Shown here: positions 1 to 7,870 of the stretch, in pieces
Numbering within the stretch: position 1 is the stretch's first letter
Layout: each line of letters begins with the position of its first letter
Assembly (NCBI GenBank): GCA_002321895.1
Contig: DCMZ01000008.1
Location: 124,001 to 188,000 of the forward strand
DNA: 64,000 nt
Direction of reading: 5' to 3'
Source of the DNA: Bdellovibrionaceae bacterium UBA1609
GTDB taxonomy: Bacteria; Bdellovibrionota; Bdellovibrionia; Bdellovibrionales; UBA1609
Translations under genes and position numbers: made by a program
The notes under the pieces: generated by a model
What the model was told of the DNA's origin: nothing
The model's database searches: none
Seen by the model: the letters and a program-made list of their open reading frames with translations, nothing else

Positions 1-111
1 TGCAAACAATGGGCTCATGAATCTTATAATCTCGTCGGTTACATCCCCTGAGCTTGCCTATTTTCTAATACTCAGATATAAAAATTACAAAGTCATTATA
101 AGGGGTTGGGC

Positions 112-633
112 GTGAGAGGCTTATCAGGACTGAGTGTTTTCTTTATTATCTTCTATTCTCTATTGGGAAATGCATGTCCGGCTCCAGAATCATTATTGGA
201 TAAAATGAGTGGGCGTTGGCGAGGGGAAGGCACAAAAGAAGTTGCCGGGAGCTCTCAAAATATACGGGTCGACGTACATACCAATGCTGATTTCGTTAAT
301 AGTATTGTTTTGCAAAGTCATTCGCGATTCATTGAAACGAATCTTGATGAAGGAACTACGGAATCCTTTGAAAGCTCCTATTATATTCGCCCTGTAGATC
401 AATGCGATGGAGCTTATAGATGGTACGAAATGAGTCAAGATCTAGAGTTTACTGAAACGAACTTAGCCAAATTTGATGGCCAGGAATTGTTTGCTTTAGA
501 AGAGGTCACTCCCTACAAGCTTGTTACCCTTTCCAAGTTTGTAGAGCCAGGAAAAGTGAATTCAACTATTTCATTTACCGTGGACGGGCGTTTACTCAGC
601 CGCACACGACTGCAATACATTCGCTTGCAGTAG
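112..633 (+). CDS. Exported hypothetical protein
   Basis: I do not recognise this family. The protein starts with a signal-peptide-like stretch (positive MRGL, then a hydrophobic run ending near an Ala-Cys-Pro around residue 22), so it is probably exported to the periplasm. The remaining roughly 150 residues are polar with alternating beta-type pattern and a few Trp/Tyr. I chose GTG at 112 because AAGGGG at 100-105 sits six bases before it; the TTG at 106 directly follows that ribosome site and is too close. The neighbouring gene converges on it, so it appears monocistronic. No function is proposed. Confidence 0.7.
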   Translation: MRGLSGLSVFFIIFYSLLGNACPAPESLLDKMSGRWRGEGTKEVAGSSQNIRVDVHTNADFVNSIVLQSHSRFIETNLDEGTTESFESSYYIRPVDQCDGAYRWYEMSQDLEFTETNLAKFDGQELFALEEVTPYKLVTLSKFVEPGKVNSTISFTVDGRLLSRTRLQYIRLQ

Positions 634-648
634 AAGGACCGACGGCGA

Positions 649-1239
649 TCAACTTTTATCTACAATTTTTCGAATGGCTTCTAATCCGTTGACCACTTTA
701 TTTATAAAAGACTCTTCGTGCGGAACAAATGTGAAGTTAGGATGTTTACGCCAAATATCTTGTAGTCTTTTATCTAATCTCCGTGCAGACTCAAGATCTT
801 CGATGCGCGTAGGGTTTCCCCCTTCAATACTTATATCACCAACGGCAGCACTTTCAAAAAAGACAACTCCATCGTATCGGTTGAGCTCATGTTCAAAGTT
901 GGTATTCATTTCTTCTAGAAAGGCCTCGTCTGAACCCGGCCAGTAGGCGAGTCCGTCTAGTGTTCCTCGATCGCAAATGAGTATCCGATCCTGATAGCAA
1001 TGGGATTGGATATCTTCTAGATTTTTTTGAACGTGGAAAATGGCTCTCTGGGTGGCTTTGGTAATATCGGTATTGTCCGTCCGCGGAAACCCTCCAGAAA
1101 AAAGGAGGGTTGCTGATTCTGGCACAACAACAACAAGTTCACCGAGCTCTCTACGAAAGAGATCTGCGGCTACGGTTTTCCCACCTCCCGGACCACCGGA
1201 AAGAACAATCTTTGGAAACTGACGAGTATTTGTATTCAT
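649..1239 (-). CDS. P-loop NTPase/kinase of the AAA_28 type
   Basis: The N-terminus carries a clear Walker A motif (GGPGGGKT), followed by a DRG motif (CDRGTLD) in mid-protein, a pattern typical of the AAA_28 family of small predicted ATP-dependent kinases or NTPases. The protein is about 196 residues with no membrane segment, so it is cytosolic. The substrate cannot be told from sequence. A longer reading from GTG at 1272 adds eleven residues; neither start has a good ribosome site, and I prefer ATG 1239 because the P-loop then lies close to the N-terminus as usual. It converges on the exported gene at 112-633. Confidence 0.8.
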   Translation of the reverse strand: MNTNTRQFPKIVLSGGPGGGKTVAADLFRRELGELVVVVPESATLLFSGGFPRTDNTDITKATQRAIFHVQKNLEDIQSHCYQDRILICDRGTLDGLAYWPGSDEAFLEEMNTNFEHELNRYDGVVFFESAAVGDISIEGGNPTRIEDLESARRLDKRLQDIWRKHPNFTFVPHEESFINKVVNGLEAIRKIVDKS

Positions 1240-1324
1240 AAAACAATTGTATTCGAAAAAAGGTACGGACACACTTTTGGGACCAGCTGCGTTACATGTA
1301 AAATCCCAATCCGCTAGTTTCGTG

Positions 1325-1455
1325 ATTTACAGATCCTCTGTTCAGACTTTTGACAGGTGATAGGCCCAATTTGGCGGCTGTCGTTGGCAGCCCATAAAGC
1401 CCCATTAGGTCGGCGGGCGACGTCCTGTAAGTATCTGTAAATACGTATTTTTTTT
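1325..1455 (+). ncRNA. Candidate structured RNA with terminal U tract
   Basis: The gap between two divergent genes contains nested complementary arms. Bases 1325-1334 pair perfectly with 1433-1442 (10 bp), 1353-1357 with 1424-1428, and 1364-1367 with 1415-1418. There are local hairpins at 1376-1380/1388-1392 and 1409-1412/1418-1421. A run of eight T follows at 1448-1455. This looks like a small RNA with a closing stem and terminator on the plus strand, but I match it to no named family, and it could also be the leader of the minus-strand NTPase gene. Confidence 0.35.
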
Positions 1456-1493
1456 AAATCACTCTGGTACGATTGGTGCATTTTAAATAAGAT

Positions 1494-3716
1494 ATGAAGA
1501 AGTCCATCTACAAGATAGCCATGTGGGGCCATAAGTGGCCGACCAATTTAAAGCCACTTCCTCCCATTACGAGCGCTAAAGCCCAAATCTTACCAAATAT
1601 CTACGAAACCCTTTATTGGAGAAAATCGGCCCAGGAGTTTGGAACTGAATTCGTTTCAAGCTCTCATTGGTGCAAAGAAACCCAGCAATTAACTTTGCGA
1701 TTAAAATCTCGCCGGTTTCACTCTGGGCGAGAAGTGACTTCGGAAGATGTGGTCTATTCCCTTTGTCAGGGATTCAAACATCAGTTTCGACAAAGCAATA
1801 ACTGTTGGAACTATAGTGCCATTCAAATGGATACAGAAAATTTTAGTATCATCAACCCTAAAACTTTTATTGTTCGCCTAAAGAGTATCAGTCGTCGTCA
1901 GTTTTTCACTGAAATCAGTAAGCTGTTTTTTGCTATTCGTCCTAAGGATTCTGATGCTACGTCTCATATTATAGGTACAGGACCCTATGTAGTTTCTAGT
2001 CGAATTTCATCAGCGGGAGTTATATCACTTGATAGAAGCCCAATGGTAAATATAAAAGGCGGTGCTTTTGATGGTTTGGAGTTTATAGAATTTGAGGATC
2101 AGTGGCAGAAGGAGGAAGCTTTTCGCGAGGGGCAGATTCATGAGTTCACTCACTTTGGTCAGGCCCGGTCTTTACCCGCAGACCTTATTGAGTCCGCAGT
2201 GGCAAACGATTTTCAATATGTGTCCCTGTTGCAGCTGAATGGGCGAAGCGAGCTTTTTTCCAACTCAAATAGAAGATACGAATTTTCAAAAGTGGCTGCG
2301 TTGTGTGTTCAAAGTATGGATCCTACATTTCGTTTCCTGCCTTCAACAGGAATTATTCCGCAAGGGTACTTAGGTCATAGGCAAAAACCTTTGTTGCAGC
2401 CAGTGAGTGGGCCAAAGGAAAGTATTGTAGAACTCACTTCAATAAAAGTTGGAATCACCAATTTAAGACAAAAATCTGAAATGCAGACTGTTTTTAAGGA
2501 AGACTTGTTAAGTTACTTCGGTATGAAGTTGGAATATGTACTCATTGAGAGTTGCGATCAGCGTGCTGAGTACGCAAGAGACCTAAAAGTCGATGCTATT
2601 TTAGTGAACCTGAAGGTGAAAAATGACAATTGCAAAGAACTCATTTCTATTTTTGCGTCTGATCATCCTAAAAACTATATGGGAATTAAAAACGACGAGG
2701 TTGATCGTTGGATTCAAAGTTTACCTAAATCTAAATCGAAACAAGTCGAGTTGGAAAAATTTAAAAAAATCGAAGAATTGGTCATGCAGAGCTGCTACTG
2801 TTTGCCATTAGGTTACATTCCTACCTTTCAAGTACGGCAATCTCAATGGATGATGGACTCTGATCTTTGGTTCGAGCGGGGTGCTTTTGTTCCTGTGACA
2901 TCAGAAAAGGTAGCCAACCAGCTGCAAAGTCGTAGAATTCGGTTTGAAGCCCTTCAAAATCAAGTCACGGAGCTGATGGAGTACAAACAGGCCTACGCAG
3001 CTATTGAGCAAATTGATCATGATTTACGAACACCCATTACGGCTCTGAATCTCCTCAAGGACGGTGATCCTCTCGACCATAGATCACAGCGTCTTTTGGT
3101 GGATTCGGTGGAGCGGATCAATGGTCTAGTTTCGGAACTTCATTCCGAGGTGAAGCGTATTCACCTATTAAAAGATTTCACTTCATTTGTTGAGAATAAG
3201 AAAGGTTTCCAAAGAGCTAGAGATGAGCATCCTCAAGTGGTCTCGCTTTTGGACACAGTTATCACCGTGGTAGGAGAAGTGCAGGTGGCACGTCCCGATC
3301 ACCAGAGCTTAAAAGTCCATCCCAGCCAGAGCCTGGATTCTTTAGTCTGTTTAGATCCCCATCAACTCAAGCGTGCCCTTTCCAATGTAATAAATAACTC
3401 TTTGGAAACAACAAAAGGGGCTAAAGCATCGGTGAATATCGAGCTCTACAACGAAGGGCCGAATAAAGTGGTTTTAGAAGTGATCGATGATGGACCCGGA
3501 ATGACTCCCCAGCAACTCGAGAAGATTTTTGAGCATGGTTTTTCAGGGGCAAATAAAGGTTCATCTGGTCTTGGCCTTACAATAGCCAAAAGCATAATTG
3601 AAGCCCAGGAGGGGGAAATTGAAGTCCATTCTTTTCCCGGATACGGCACGACAGTTCGGATGAAGTGGCCTAAAACGCAGGTGACGACGACGCCCTCAAA
3701 ACCCATGCTTTCATAA
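1494..3716 (+). CDS. Soluble solute-binding-domain/histidine kinase fusion
   Basis: Residues 1 to about 460 look like a family 5 extracellular solute-binding domain (SBP_bac_5, the peptide/nickel binder fold). Signs are the NIYETLYW region, VTSEDVVYS and the IGTGPYVV motif. A helical linker (about 465-505) leads to a histidine kinase: H-box with phospho-acceptor His509 (HDLRTP), N-box near residue 630, DDGPGM near 665 and a GLGL motif, so the catalytic core looks intact. There is no signal peptide and no membrane segment, so the binding domain should face the cytosol, as in the SgrR regulators. No response regulator is adjacent. The ATG at 1494 has a weak ribosome site; ATG 1521 is an alternative. 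Confidence 0.88.
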   Translation: MKKSIYKIAMWGHKWPTNLKPLPPITSAKAQILPNIYETLYWRKSAQEFGTEFVSSSHWCKETQQLTLRLKSRRFHSGREVTSEDVVYSLCQGFKHQFRQSNNCWNYSAIQMDTENFSIINPKTFIVRLKSISRRQFFTEISKLFFAIRPKDSDATSHIIGTGPYVVSSRISSAGVISLDRSPMVNIKGGAFDGLEFIEFEDQWQKEEAFREGQIHEFTHFGQARSLPADLIESAVANDFQYVSLLQLNGRSELFSNSNRRYEFSKVAALCVQSMDPTFRFLPSTGIIPQGYLGHRQKPLLQPVSGPKESIVELTSIKVGITNLRQKSEMQTVFKEDLLSYFGMKLEYVLIESCDQRAEYARDLKVDAILVNLKVKNDNCKELISIFASDHPKNYMGIKNDEVDRWIQSLPKSKSKQVELEKFKKIEELVMQSCYCLPLGYIPTFQVRQSQWMMDSDLWFERGAFVPVTSEKVANQLQSRRIRFEALQNQVTELMEYKQAYAAIEQIDHDLRTPITALNLLKDGDPLDHRSQRLLVDSVERINGLVSELHSEVKRIHLLKDFTSFVENKKGFQRARDEHPQVVSLLDTVITVVGEVQVARPDHQSLKVHPSQSLDSLVCLDPHQLKRALSNVINNSLETTKGAKASVNIELYNEGPNKVVLEVIDDGPGMTPQQLEKIFEHGFSGANKGSSGLGLTIAKSIIEAQEGEIEVHSFPGYGTTVRMKWPKTQVTTTPSKPMLS

Positions 3717-3786
3717 GAATCACTAATGGGTATGGCCTTTATTCCCTTTTATGTACGGGCTATGTATAAAAATAACTTATAATCTA

Positions 3787-3810
3787 AATTGAAAAGGATA
3801 ATTTTCAATT
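3787..3810 (+). terminator. AT-rich hairpin after kinase gene
   Basis: A perfect 9-bp stem (3787-3795 with 3802-3810) closes a six-base loop about 70 bases after the stop of the binding-domain/kinase gene. It has no following T run, so a terminator role is a guess; it may instead belong to the structured region that follows. Confidence 0.3.
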
Positions 3811-3826
3811 AATCGGGAAGTTCGCT

Positions 3827-3956
3827 AGATTGATCTTGTAGCTGGGGAAACCCACACACCGACAATCTAAAGACCCGCAGAAGCTCTTCTGCTCCGCCAA
3901 CCCACCATACTCAATTCCACAATTACCCGCCAACTGTCGGTGTCTGCCTGCGACAC
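3827..3956. ncRNA. Candidate structured intergenic RNA
   Basis: This gene-free stretch is dense in perfect stems. TGGG-GAAA-CCCA at 3843-3854 is a hairpin with a GNRA-type loop. Bases 3856-3864 pair with 3935-3943 (9 bp), 3877-3882 with 3887-3892, and 3940-3944 with 3952-3956. Some arms share bases, so not all can form together. It lies between the kinase gene and a convergent gene. I do not match it to tmRNA, RNase P, SRP or 6S signatures. Confidence 0.33.
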
Positions 3957-4009
3957 TTTCGGTTTATAACATTTGAAGGTGTTTGGGTGGAAAGCCAATG
4001 GGTGAAGTC

Positions 4010-4411
4010 TTACAAACAAGACCGGTGTATGAAAGCAATCCCCTTTTTTCGATAGACCTTACCCCAGAAAATATCATGGTGCTCGACCCAGATGGAACGA
4101 TTGCTTGGTAGTACATTGAGAACAGCCGATTTTTCGGTGGGCTTGTTTCGCAAATTGCATTTTGATTTGAGTTTGTACATGGCTGCTTTTAACTTCTTTT
4201 CCTTTTCCGAACCATTTTCCACTTCGTGCATTGTGGGTTTACGGTCTTTGCGAATAGGTACGCGGAGTTTAAAGCTCTTGTCTTTGTTGTTTTCCAAAAA
4301 TTCTTCAAAGCCAGGAGGAGCAATGTCCGGGTGATCATTGGATCCCTCACCATAGGCGAGTGGACAACACATCATTATAAATATCAAAGAGACCCATAGA
4401 TTCATTTGCAT
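4010..4411 (-). CDS. Exported SH3-like domain protein
   Basis: An N-terminal hydrophobic signal sequence (about residues 1-21, ending in AYG) is followed by a charged linker. The C-terminal fifty residues begin CNLRNKP and have the spacing of a bacterial SH3 domain (LRxxPxxxSAVLxxLP, then a Trp-Gly-Val strand). Such domains usually bind peptidoglycan or peptide ligands in the periplasm. Two cysteines bracket the domain and could form a disulfide. At 133 residues the protein is one signal plus one domain. It is transcribed towards the kinase gene at 1494, and the gap between them holds the stem-rich region. Function beyond envelope binding is not clear. Confidence 0.65.
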   Translation of the reverse strand: MQMNLWVSLIFIMMCCPLAYGEGSNDHPDIAPPGFEEFLENNKDKSFKLRVPIRKDRKPTMHEVENGSEKEKKLKAAMYKLKSKCNLRNKPTEKSAVLNVLPSNRSIWVEHHDIFWGKVYRKKGIAFIHRSCL

Positions 4412-4465
4412 GAATATCTATCGGAAAAATGACAAGGTGCCATAAGGCTGCTGTCGCAGTTTGAG

Positions 4466-5092
4466 TCAGGTTTTAGAAAAAATAAATTCGGCGGTTTGAG
4501 TGGCAGCAGATTGGATGTGGCCTTCCAATGTATGCCCAGATTTTACGCGGGGTTTGAAGCTATGATCTCCATCATCTAAATATGAGACTTTGATGGAGGG
4601 GCTGAGTTTATAGGAGCTCACCTCATCCTTACTTCCCATGGGGTCTCGATCTCCTTGAAGGATCAGTGTCGGAGTTTTTAAGTCTTCAAGATGTTGAATG
4701 CGGTCCTTCGGAAGTTTTCCTGGTGCATGAAAGGGGAATCCAAAGCAAATCAAACCTTCCACGTTTTGATCGTCAGCAATCAAGCTAATAGCTCGACCGC
4801 CCATAGATTTTCCACCCACAAAAATGCGCTTGTGGGGAGCGGCTTTCTCCAAGGCCAACTTCCAACATTGATGTAATAGAGGCATTCTATTTGGGGGACT
4901 TTTTTTCCCAGTATCTCTGCGGGCCTGCATATAGGGAAATTCGAAGCGTAAAGTCTGCACATTGGCTCTAGCCAGAGCTTCACAAAGATCATTCATCCAA
5001 TCCGAATCCATAGGAGCGCCAGCGCCATGAGCCAATATCAGAATATGGTCGGTACTTTTTGGCCCTTTTCGAATGGTTTTACCTAGTTTCAT
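4466..5092 (-). CDS. Alpha/beta hydrolase, KANL3/Tex30-like
   Basis: A 208-residue alpha/beta hydrolase. Visible are the oxyanion strand with LAHGAGAPMDS near the N-terminus, the nucleophile elbow GKSMGG near residue 97, the acid strand LQGDRDP and the catalytic His in DGDHSF near the C-terminus, so the triad is complete. The short form with AHGAGAPMDS is typical of the KANL3/Tex30 or dienelactone-hydrolase-like group, whose substrates are mostly unknown. There is no signal peptide, so it acts in the cytosol. It is divergent from the cbb3 oxidase operon, with about 165 bases between the two starts. Confidence 0.85.
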   Translation of the reverse strand: MKLGKTIRKGPKSTDHILILAHGAGAPMDSDWMNDLCEALARANVQTLRFEFPYMQARRDTGKKSPPNRMPLLHQCWKLALEKAAPHKRIFVGGKSMGGRAISLIADDQNVEGLICFGFPFHAPGKLPKDRIQHLEDLKTPTLILQGDRDPMGSKDEVSSYKLSPSIKVSYLDDGDHSFKPRVKSGHTLEGHIQSAATQTAEFIFSKT

Positions 5093-5258
5093 GGATCAAA
5101 ACTTACTCCTCTCACTTTCGTCTGTATAGGAGATCTTTGAAGTGAGTTTTAAAACAAAAAAACTTTACGCGAGGGGACTTCTTGCTACGTGGCTCGTGAC
5201 AGAATGCCCCGGCATGGGGTTAAAATGCAATCTATTGGTTTTCAAGTAGGAATGGGGC

Positions 5259-7694
5259 ATGCACACACAGGACATCCGAGGAGATACAACTGTGGAAGAG
5301 AGAATGGCTCAATGTGTACATTGCGGGGAACCCTGTGCGATGGGGGAATCCTTCTGCTGTGCAGGTTGCCAGGCGGTTCATTCCCTTTTGAATAATACCC
5401 CTCTTCAATTGGTCCATTCTCCAAAAGCATCTCAAAGAAACTGGAACTACTTAGATAATGATTCCATATTGGGTGAGTATGTTGCGTCCTCTAATCCTCA
5501 ATTGCTTTTTCTATCCGTTGAGGGAATCGAATGCACCAGTTGCGTGGAGCTTTTATATAGGTTGCCAGATTTTGTTTCCGACCTGGATACCATTGAAGTG
5601 GACGTGAGCCGGTCTCTACTTAAGGTGCAGAAGTCGGAACCAGGAGCATTTTCTAAGGTTGCGGAAGCTATTGAAAGGCTTGGGTATCGAGTTGAACCAC
5701 TTTTACTTGAAGATTACGACAAGCAAAACAACTCTCAACATTTAAAGAAGCTACGAAATCAATTTGCAATAGCTGCGGCCTGCGCCGGTAACATTATGCT
5801 GCTTGCTGTTTCTGCCTATGCGGGAATGCCGGAAGATCTGGAGTTGATTTTTCATTGGATCAGCGGGCTGTTGATATTGCCAGTGCTCTACTACAGTGCA
5901 CGTCCTTTTTGGGTCAACGCACTTCGCGCTTATAAGCAAAAGCGAGTGAATATGGACGTCCCCATCGCTTTGACTCTTGCCTTTGGGTCGATCTTTTCTT
6001 TTTTTAATCTGGTGAGAGGCTCTTCTAATGTCTATTTTGACTCGATAGCAATGTTGGTTTTTCTTTTGCTTGGAAGTCGTTTACTTTTGGTGAGCATTCG
6101 CAAGCATTTTATTGGTTCGAGTCAGCTTACGGATCGGCTTAAGAATCAAATGGTTAAAGTCATCCAAAATGGATCTCCTAAAATTGTTCCTTCGGGAGAT
6201 CTCAAAAAAAAGGATATTTTCTCGTTAAGTCTTGATCAAACTTTTCCGGTCAATTGTAAAGTAGAGCAAGGTTCGGGGTTTATTGACCCAAGTTTACTTA
6301 CTGGTGAGTCGCTACCTAAGGTATTTAACGTGGGAGATGTTATTCAGGCTGGTATGAGATTACGTTCTGGTGAAGCGGGTTTGTTTTCTGTAGTTAGCGA
6401 ATTTAATCAAAGCGAGTTGTATAATTATATTTCTAATGTAGATCGACAGGTGAAAAAACCATCTCTCATGTCTTTTGCCACAGACCGTGCTGCAAAAATA
6501 TTTACTCTGGCCATCCTATGTTTGGGCCTTGGAGTGATTGTGCTGGGTCCCCTGATATTTTCGCTCTCTATAGAAGAAGCTTTGTTTAGAGGTCTTGCTT
6601 TGTTTGTAGTGGCTTGTCCTTGCGGATTGGCCTTCGCTATTCCATTGATTGAGAGTTTGGGCCTCAATAGGGCTGCGAAAGCAAATATTTATATTCGTGG
6701 GGCTGATGTATTTGAGAAGATCAATCAATCGTCCCATGTATTTTTTGATAAAACTGGAACACTGACAAAAGGGCATCATAGCTTTTTTAAATTTCTTTTT
6801 GGTAAACCCAATAAGAAGCAAATTGCGAATATTTTTGCTCTTGAAAGTCCCTCTCAGCATCCGTTAGCTCGATCCTATGTGAATCACTTCTATTCATCTG
6901 TTGAACAACTTCCTTATGTGGCGAATTGGGAAGAAATGCCAGGGCAAGGGATTTCTGGAGTGATAGATGGAATTAAAGTTTCCATCCGTAAATTGATGCC
7001 GGGAGAAAATCCTATTTCCTCCGAGGATGCAGCAGAGTTCCAACTGCAGCAAAATGTAGGATACTTTGAAGACGATAAATTGGTAACGATTCTCACTTTT
7101 AAAGATGAGTGGCATGAACAAGTAAAGCCTTTAGTGGATGCTTTAAAGGCAGATCATAAAACCGTAAGCCTTTTAAGTGGTGATGTGTCCGATAATTTGA
7201 TTGAGTTTGCAAATATCCTATCCGTTGAAGCTGTGGGTGATCTTGGCCCTGATGAAAAACGACAAATGGTTGCGAAAACGTCTCATTCAATAATGATTGG
7301 TGATGGTTTTAATGATATGAGTGCTCTTAAAGAAGCAGGATTAGGTGTAGCAGTGCAAGGCAGTTTGCCTGAAAACTTAAAACACGTCGATGTTTTAGTA
7401 GACCGAGAAGGTGTGCGTGGAATCGCAGATCTATTTTCTTTGGCACGACAAGTACGGACGTCCAACAAATCCGTACTGACTTTCTCTGGACTATACAATA
7501 TCGCCTTGGGTGGATTAGCCTTAACAGGATTTATTAATCCTTTAGCGGCAGCTATATTTATGCCTTTGAGTTCTATTTCAGTATTGTTGTTGAGTTTATA
7601 TTTTATGCGAAAACATAAAGAAAATCCGAAAGCTCTAGATAAGGGGTCTCTGAGTGTTGGGCCTCAGCTCACTCCGGTAGGAGGGCATGGATGA
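5259..7694 (+). CDS. ccoI: Copper-type P1B ATPase of cbb3 assembly (CcoI/FixI)
   Basis: Heavy-metal P-type ATPase. The N-terminus has a cysteine-rich zinc-ribbon-like segment (CVHCGEP, then CCAGCQ) typical of CcoI/FixI, then a metal-binding domain with CTSC. The membrane part contains the CPC metal-transport motif, followed by the phosphorylation site DKTGT and the hinge GDGFND. CcoI moves copper across the inner membrane for the binuclear centre of the cbb3 oxidase, which fits its place at the head of the oxidase operon. ATG 5259 has AGGA eight bases upstream; ATG 5304 (reading MAQCVHCG) also has a ribosome site (GGAAG) and matches the usual family N-terminus, so the start is open. Its stop overlaps ccoS. 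Confidence 0.93.
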   Translation: MHTQDIRGDTTVEERMAQCVHCGEPCAMGESFCCAGCQAVHSLLNNTPLQLVHSPKASQRNWNYLDNDSILGEYVASSNPQLLFLSVEGIECTSCVELLYRLPDFVSDLDTIEVDVSRSLLKVQKSEPGAFSKVAEAIERLGYRVEPLLLEDYDKQNNSQHLKKLRNQFAIAAACAGNIMLLAVSAYAGMPEDLELIFHWISGLLILPVLYYSARPFWVNALRAYKQKRVNMDVPIALTLAFGSIFSFFNLVRGSSNVYFDSIAMLVFLLLGSRLLLVSIRKHFIGSSQLTDRLKNQMVKVIQNGSPKIVPSGDLKKKDIFSLSLDQTFPVNCKVEQGSGFIDPSLLTGESLPKVFNVGDVIQAGMRLRSGEAGLFSVVSEFNQSELYNYISNVDRQVKKPSLMSFATDRAAKIFTLAILCLGLGVIVLGPLIFSLSIEEALFRGLALFVVACPCGLAFAIPLIESLGLNRAAKANIYIRGADVFEKINQSSHVFFDKTGTLTKGHHSFFKFLFGKPNKKQIANIFALESPSQHPLARSYVNHFYSSVEQLPYVANWEEMPGQGISGVIDGIKVSIRKLMPGENPISSEDAAEFQLQQNVGYFEDDKLVTILTFKDEWHEQVKPLVDALKADHKTVSLLSGDVSDNLIEFANILSVEAVGDLGPDEKRQMVAKTSHSIMIGDGFNDMSALKEAGLGVAVQGSLPENLKHVDVLVDREGVRGIADLFSLARQVRTSNKSVLTFSGLYNIALGGLALTGFINPLAAAIFMPLSSISVLLLSLYFMRKHKENPKALDKGSLSVGPQLTPVGGHG

Positions 7695-7870
7695 CGATTC
7701 TATATCTAATGATTCCCTGTACTTTGATTCTTGTTGCAGCATTTGTTGCAGCATTTATCTGGGCCAATGAGTCGGATCAGTTCGATGATCTGGAAACACC
7801 TGCATTTAAGATTTTAATTGATGAACAAAATGTAACACAAAAGGATAGCGAGGAAACAGAGAATGTCTAA
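7691..7870 (+). CDS. ccoS: cbb3 oxidase assembly protein CcoS
   Basis: A 59-residue membrane protein beginning MTILYLMIP, with one N-terminal membrane segment, the sequence WANESDQFDDLETPAFKIL and a charged tail. The QFDDLExPAxxIL signature is that of CcoS, a small factor needed to insert cofactors into the cbb3 oxidase. Its ATG overlaps the ccoI stop (ATGA) and its end overlaps the ccoN start by eight bases, so it is translationally coupled on both sides. The place between ccoI and ccoN agrees with the assignment. Confidence 0.92.
   Translation: MTILYLMIPCTLILVAAFVAAFIWANESDQFDDLETPAFKILIDEQNVTQKDSEETENV

Noticed and set aside
1..105. Gene at the left edge
   Set aside because: No reading frame or RNA signal can be supported in the first 105 bases.
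1314..1532. Minus-strand 72-codon frame over the kinase 5' region
   Set aside because: It runs across the start of the kinase gene and the stem-rich spacer, has no ribosome site and no protein-like composition.
5189..5395. Plus-strand frame ahead of and inside ccoI
   Set aside because: It is a shadow frame; the ccoI frame carries the conserved motifs.
6516..6860. Minus-strand 114-codon frame inside ccoI
   Set aside because: Opposite a strongly conserved region of the ATPase, low-quality composition and no start signal.
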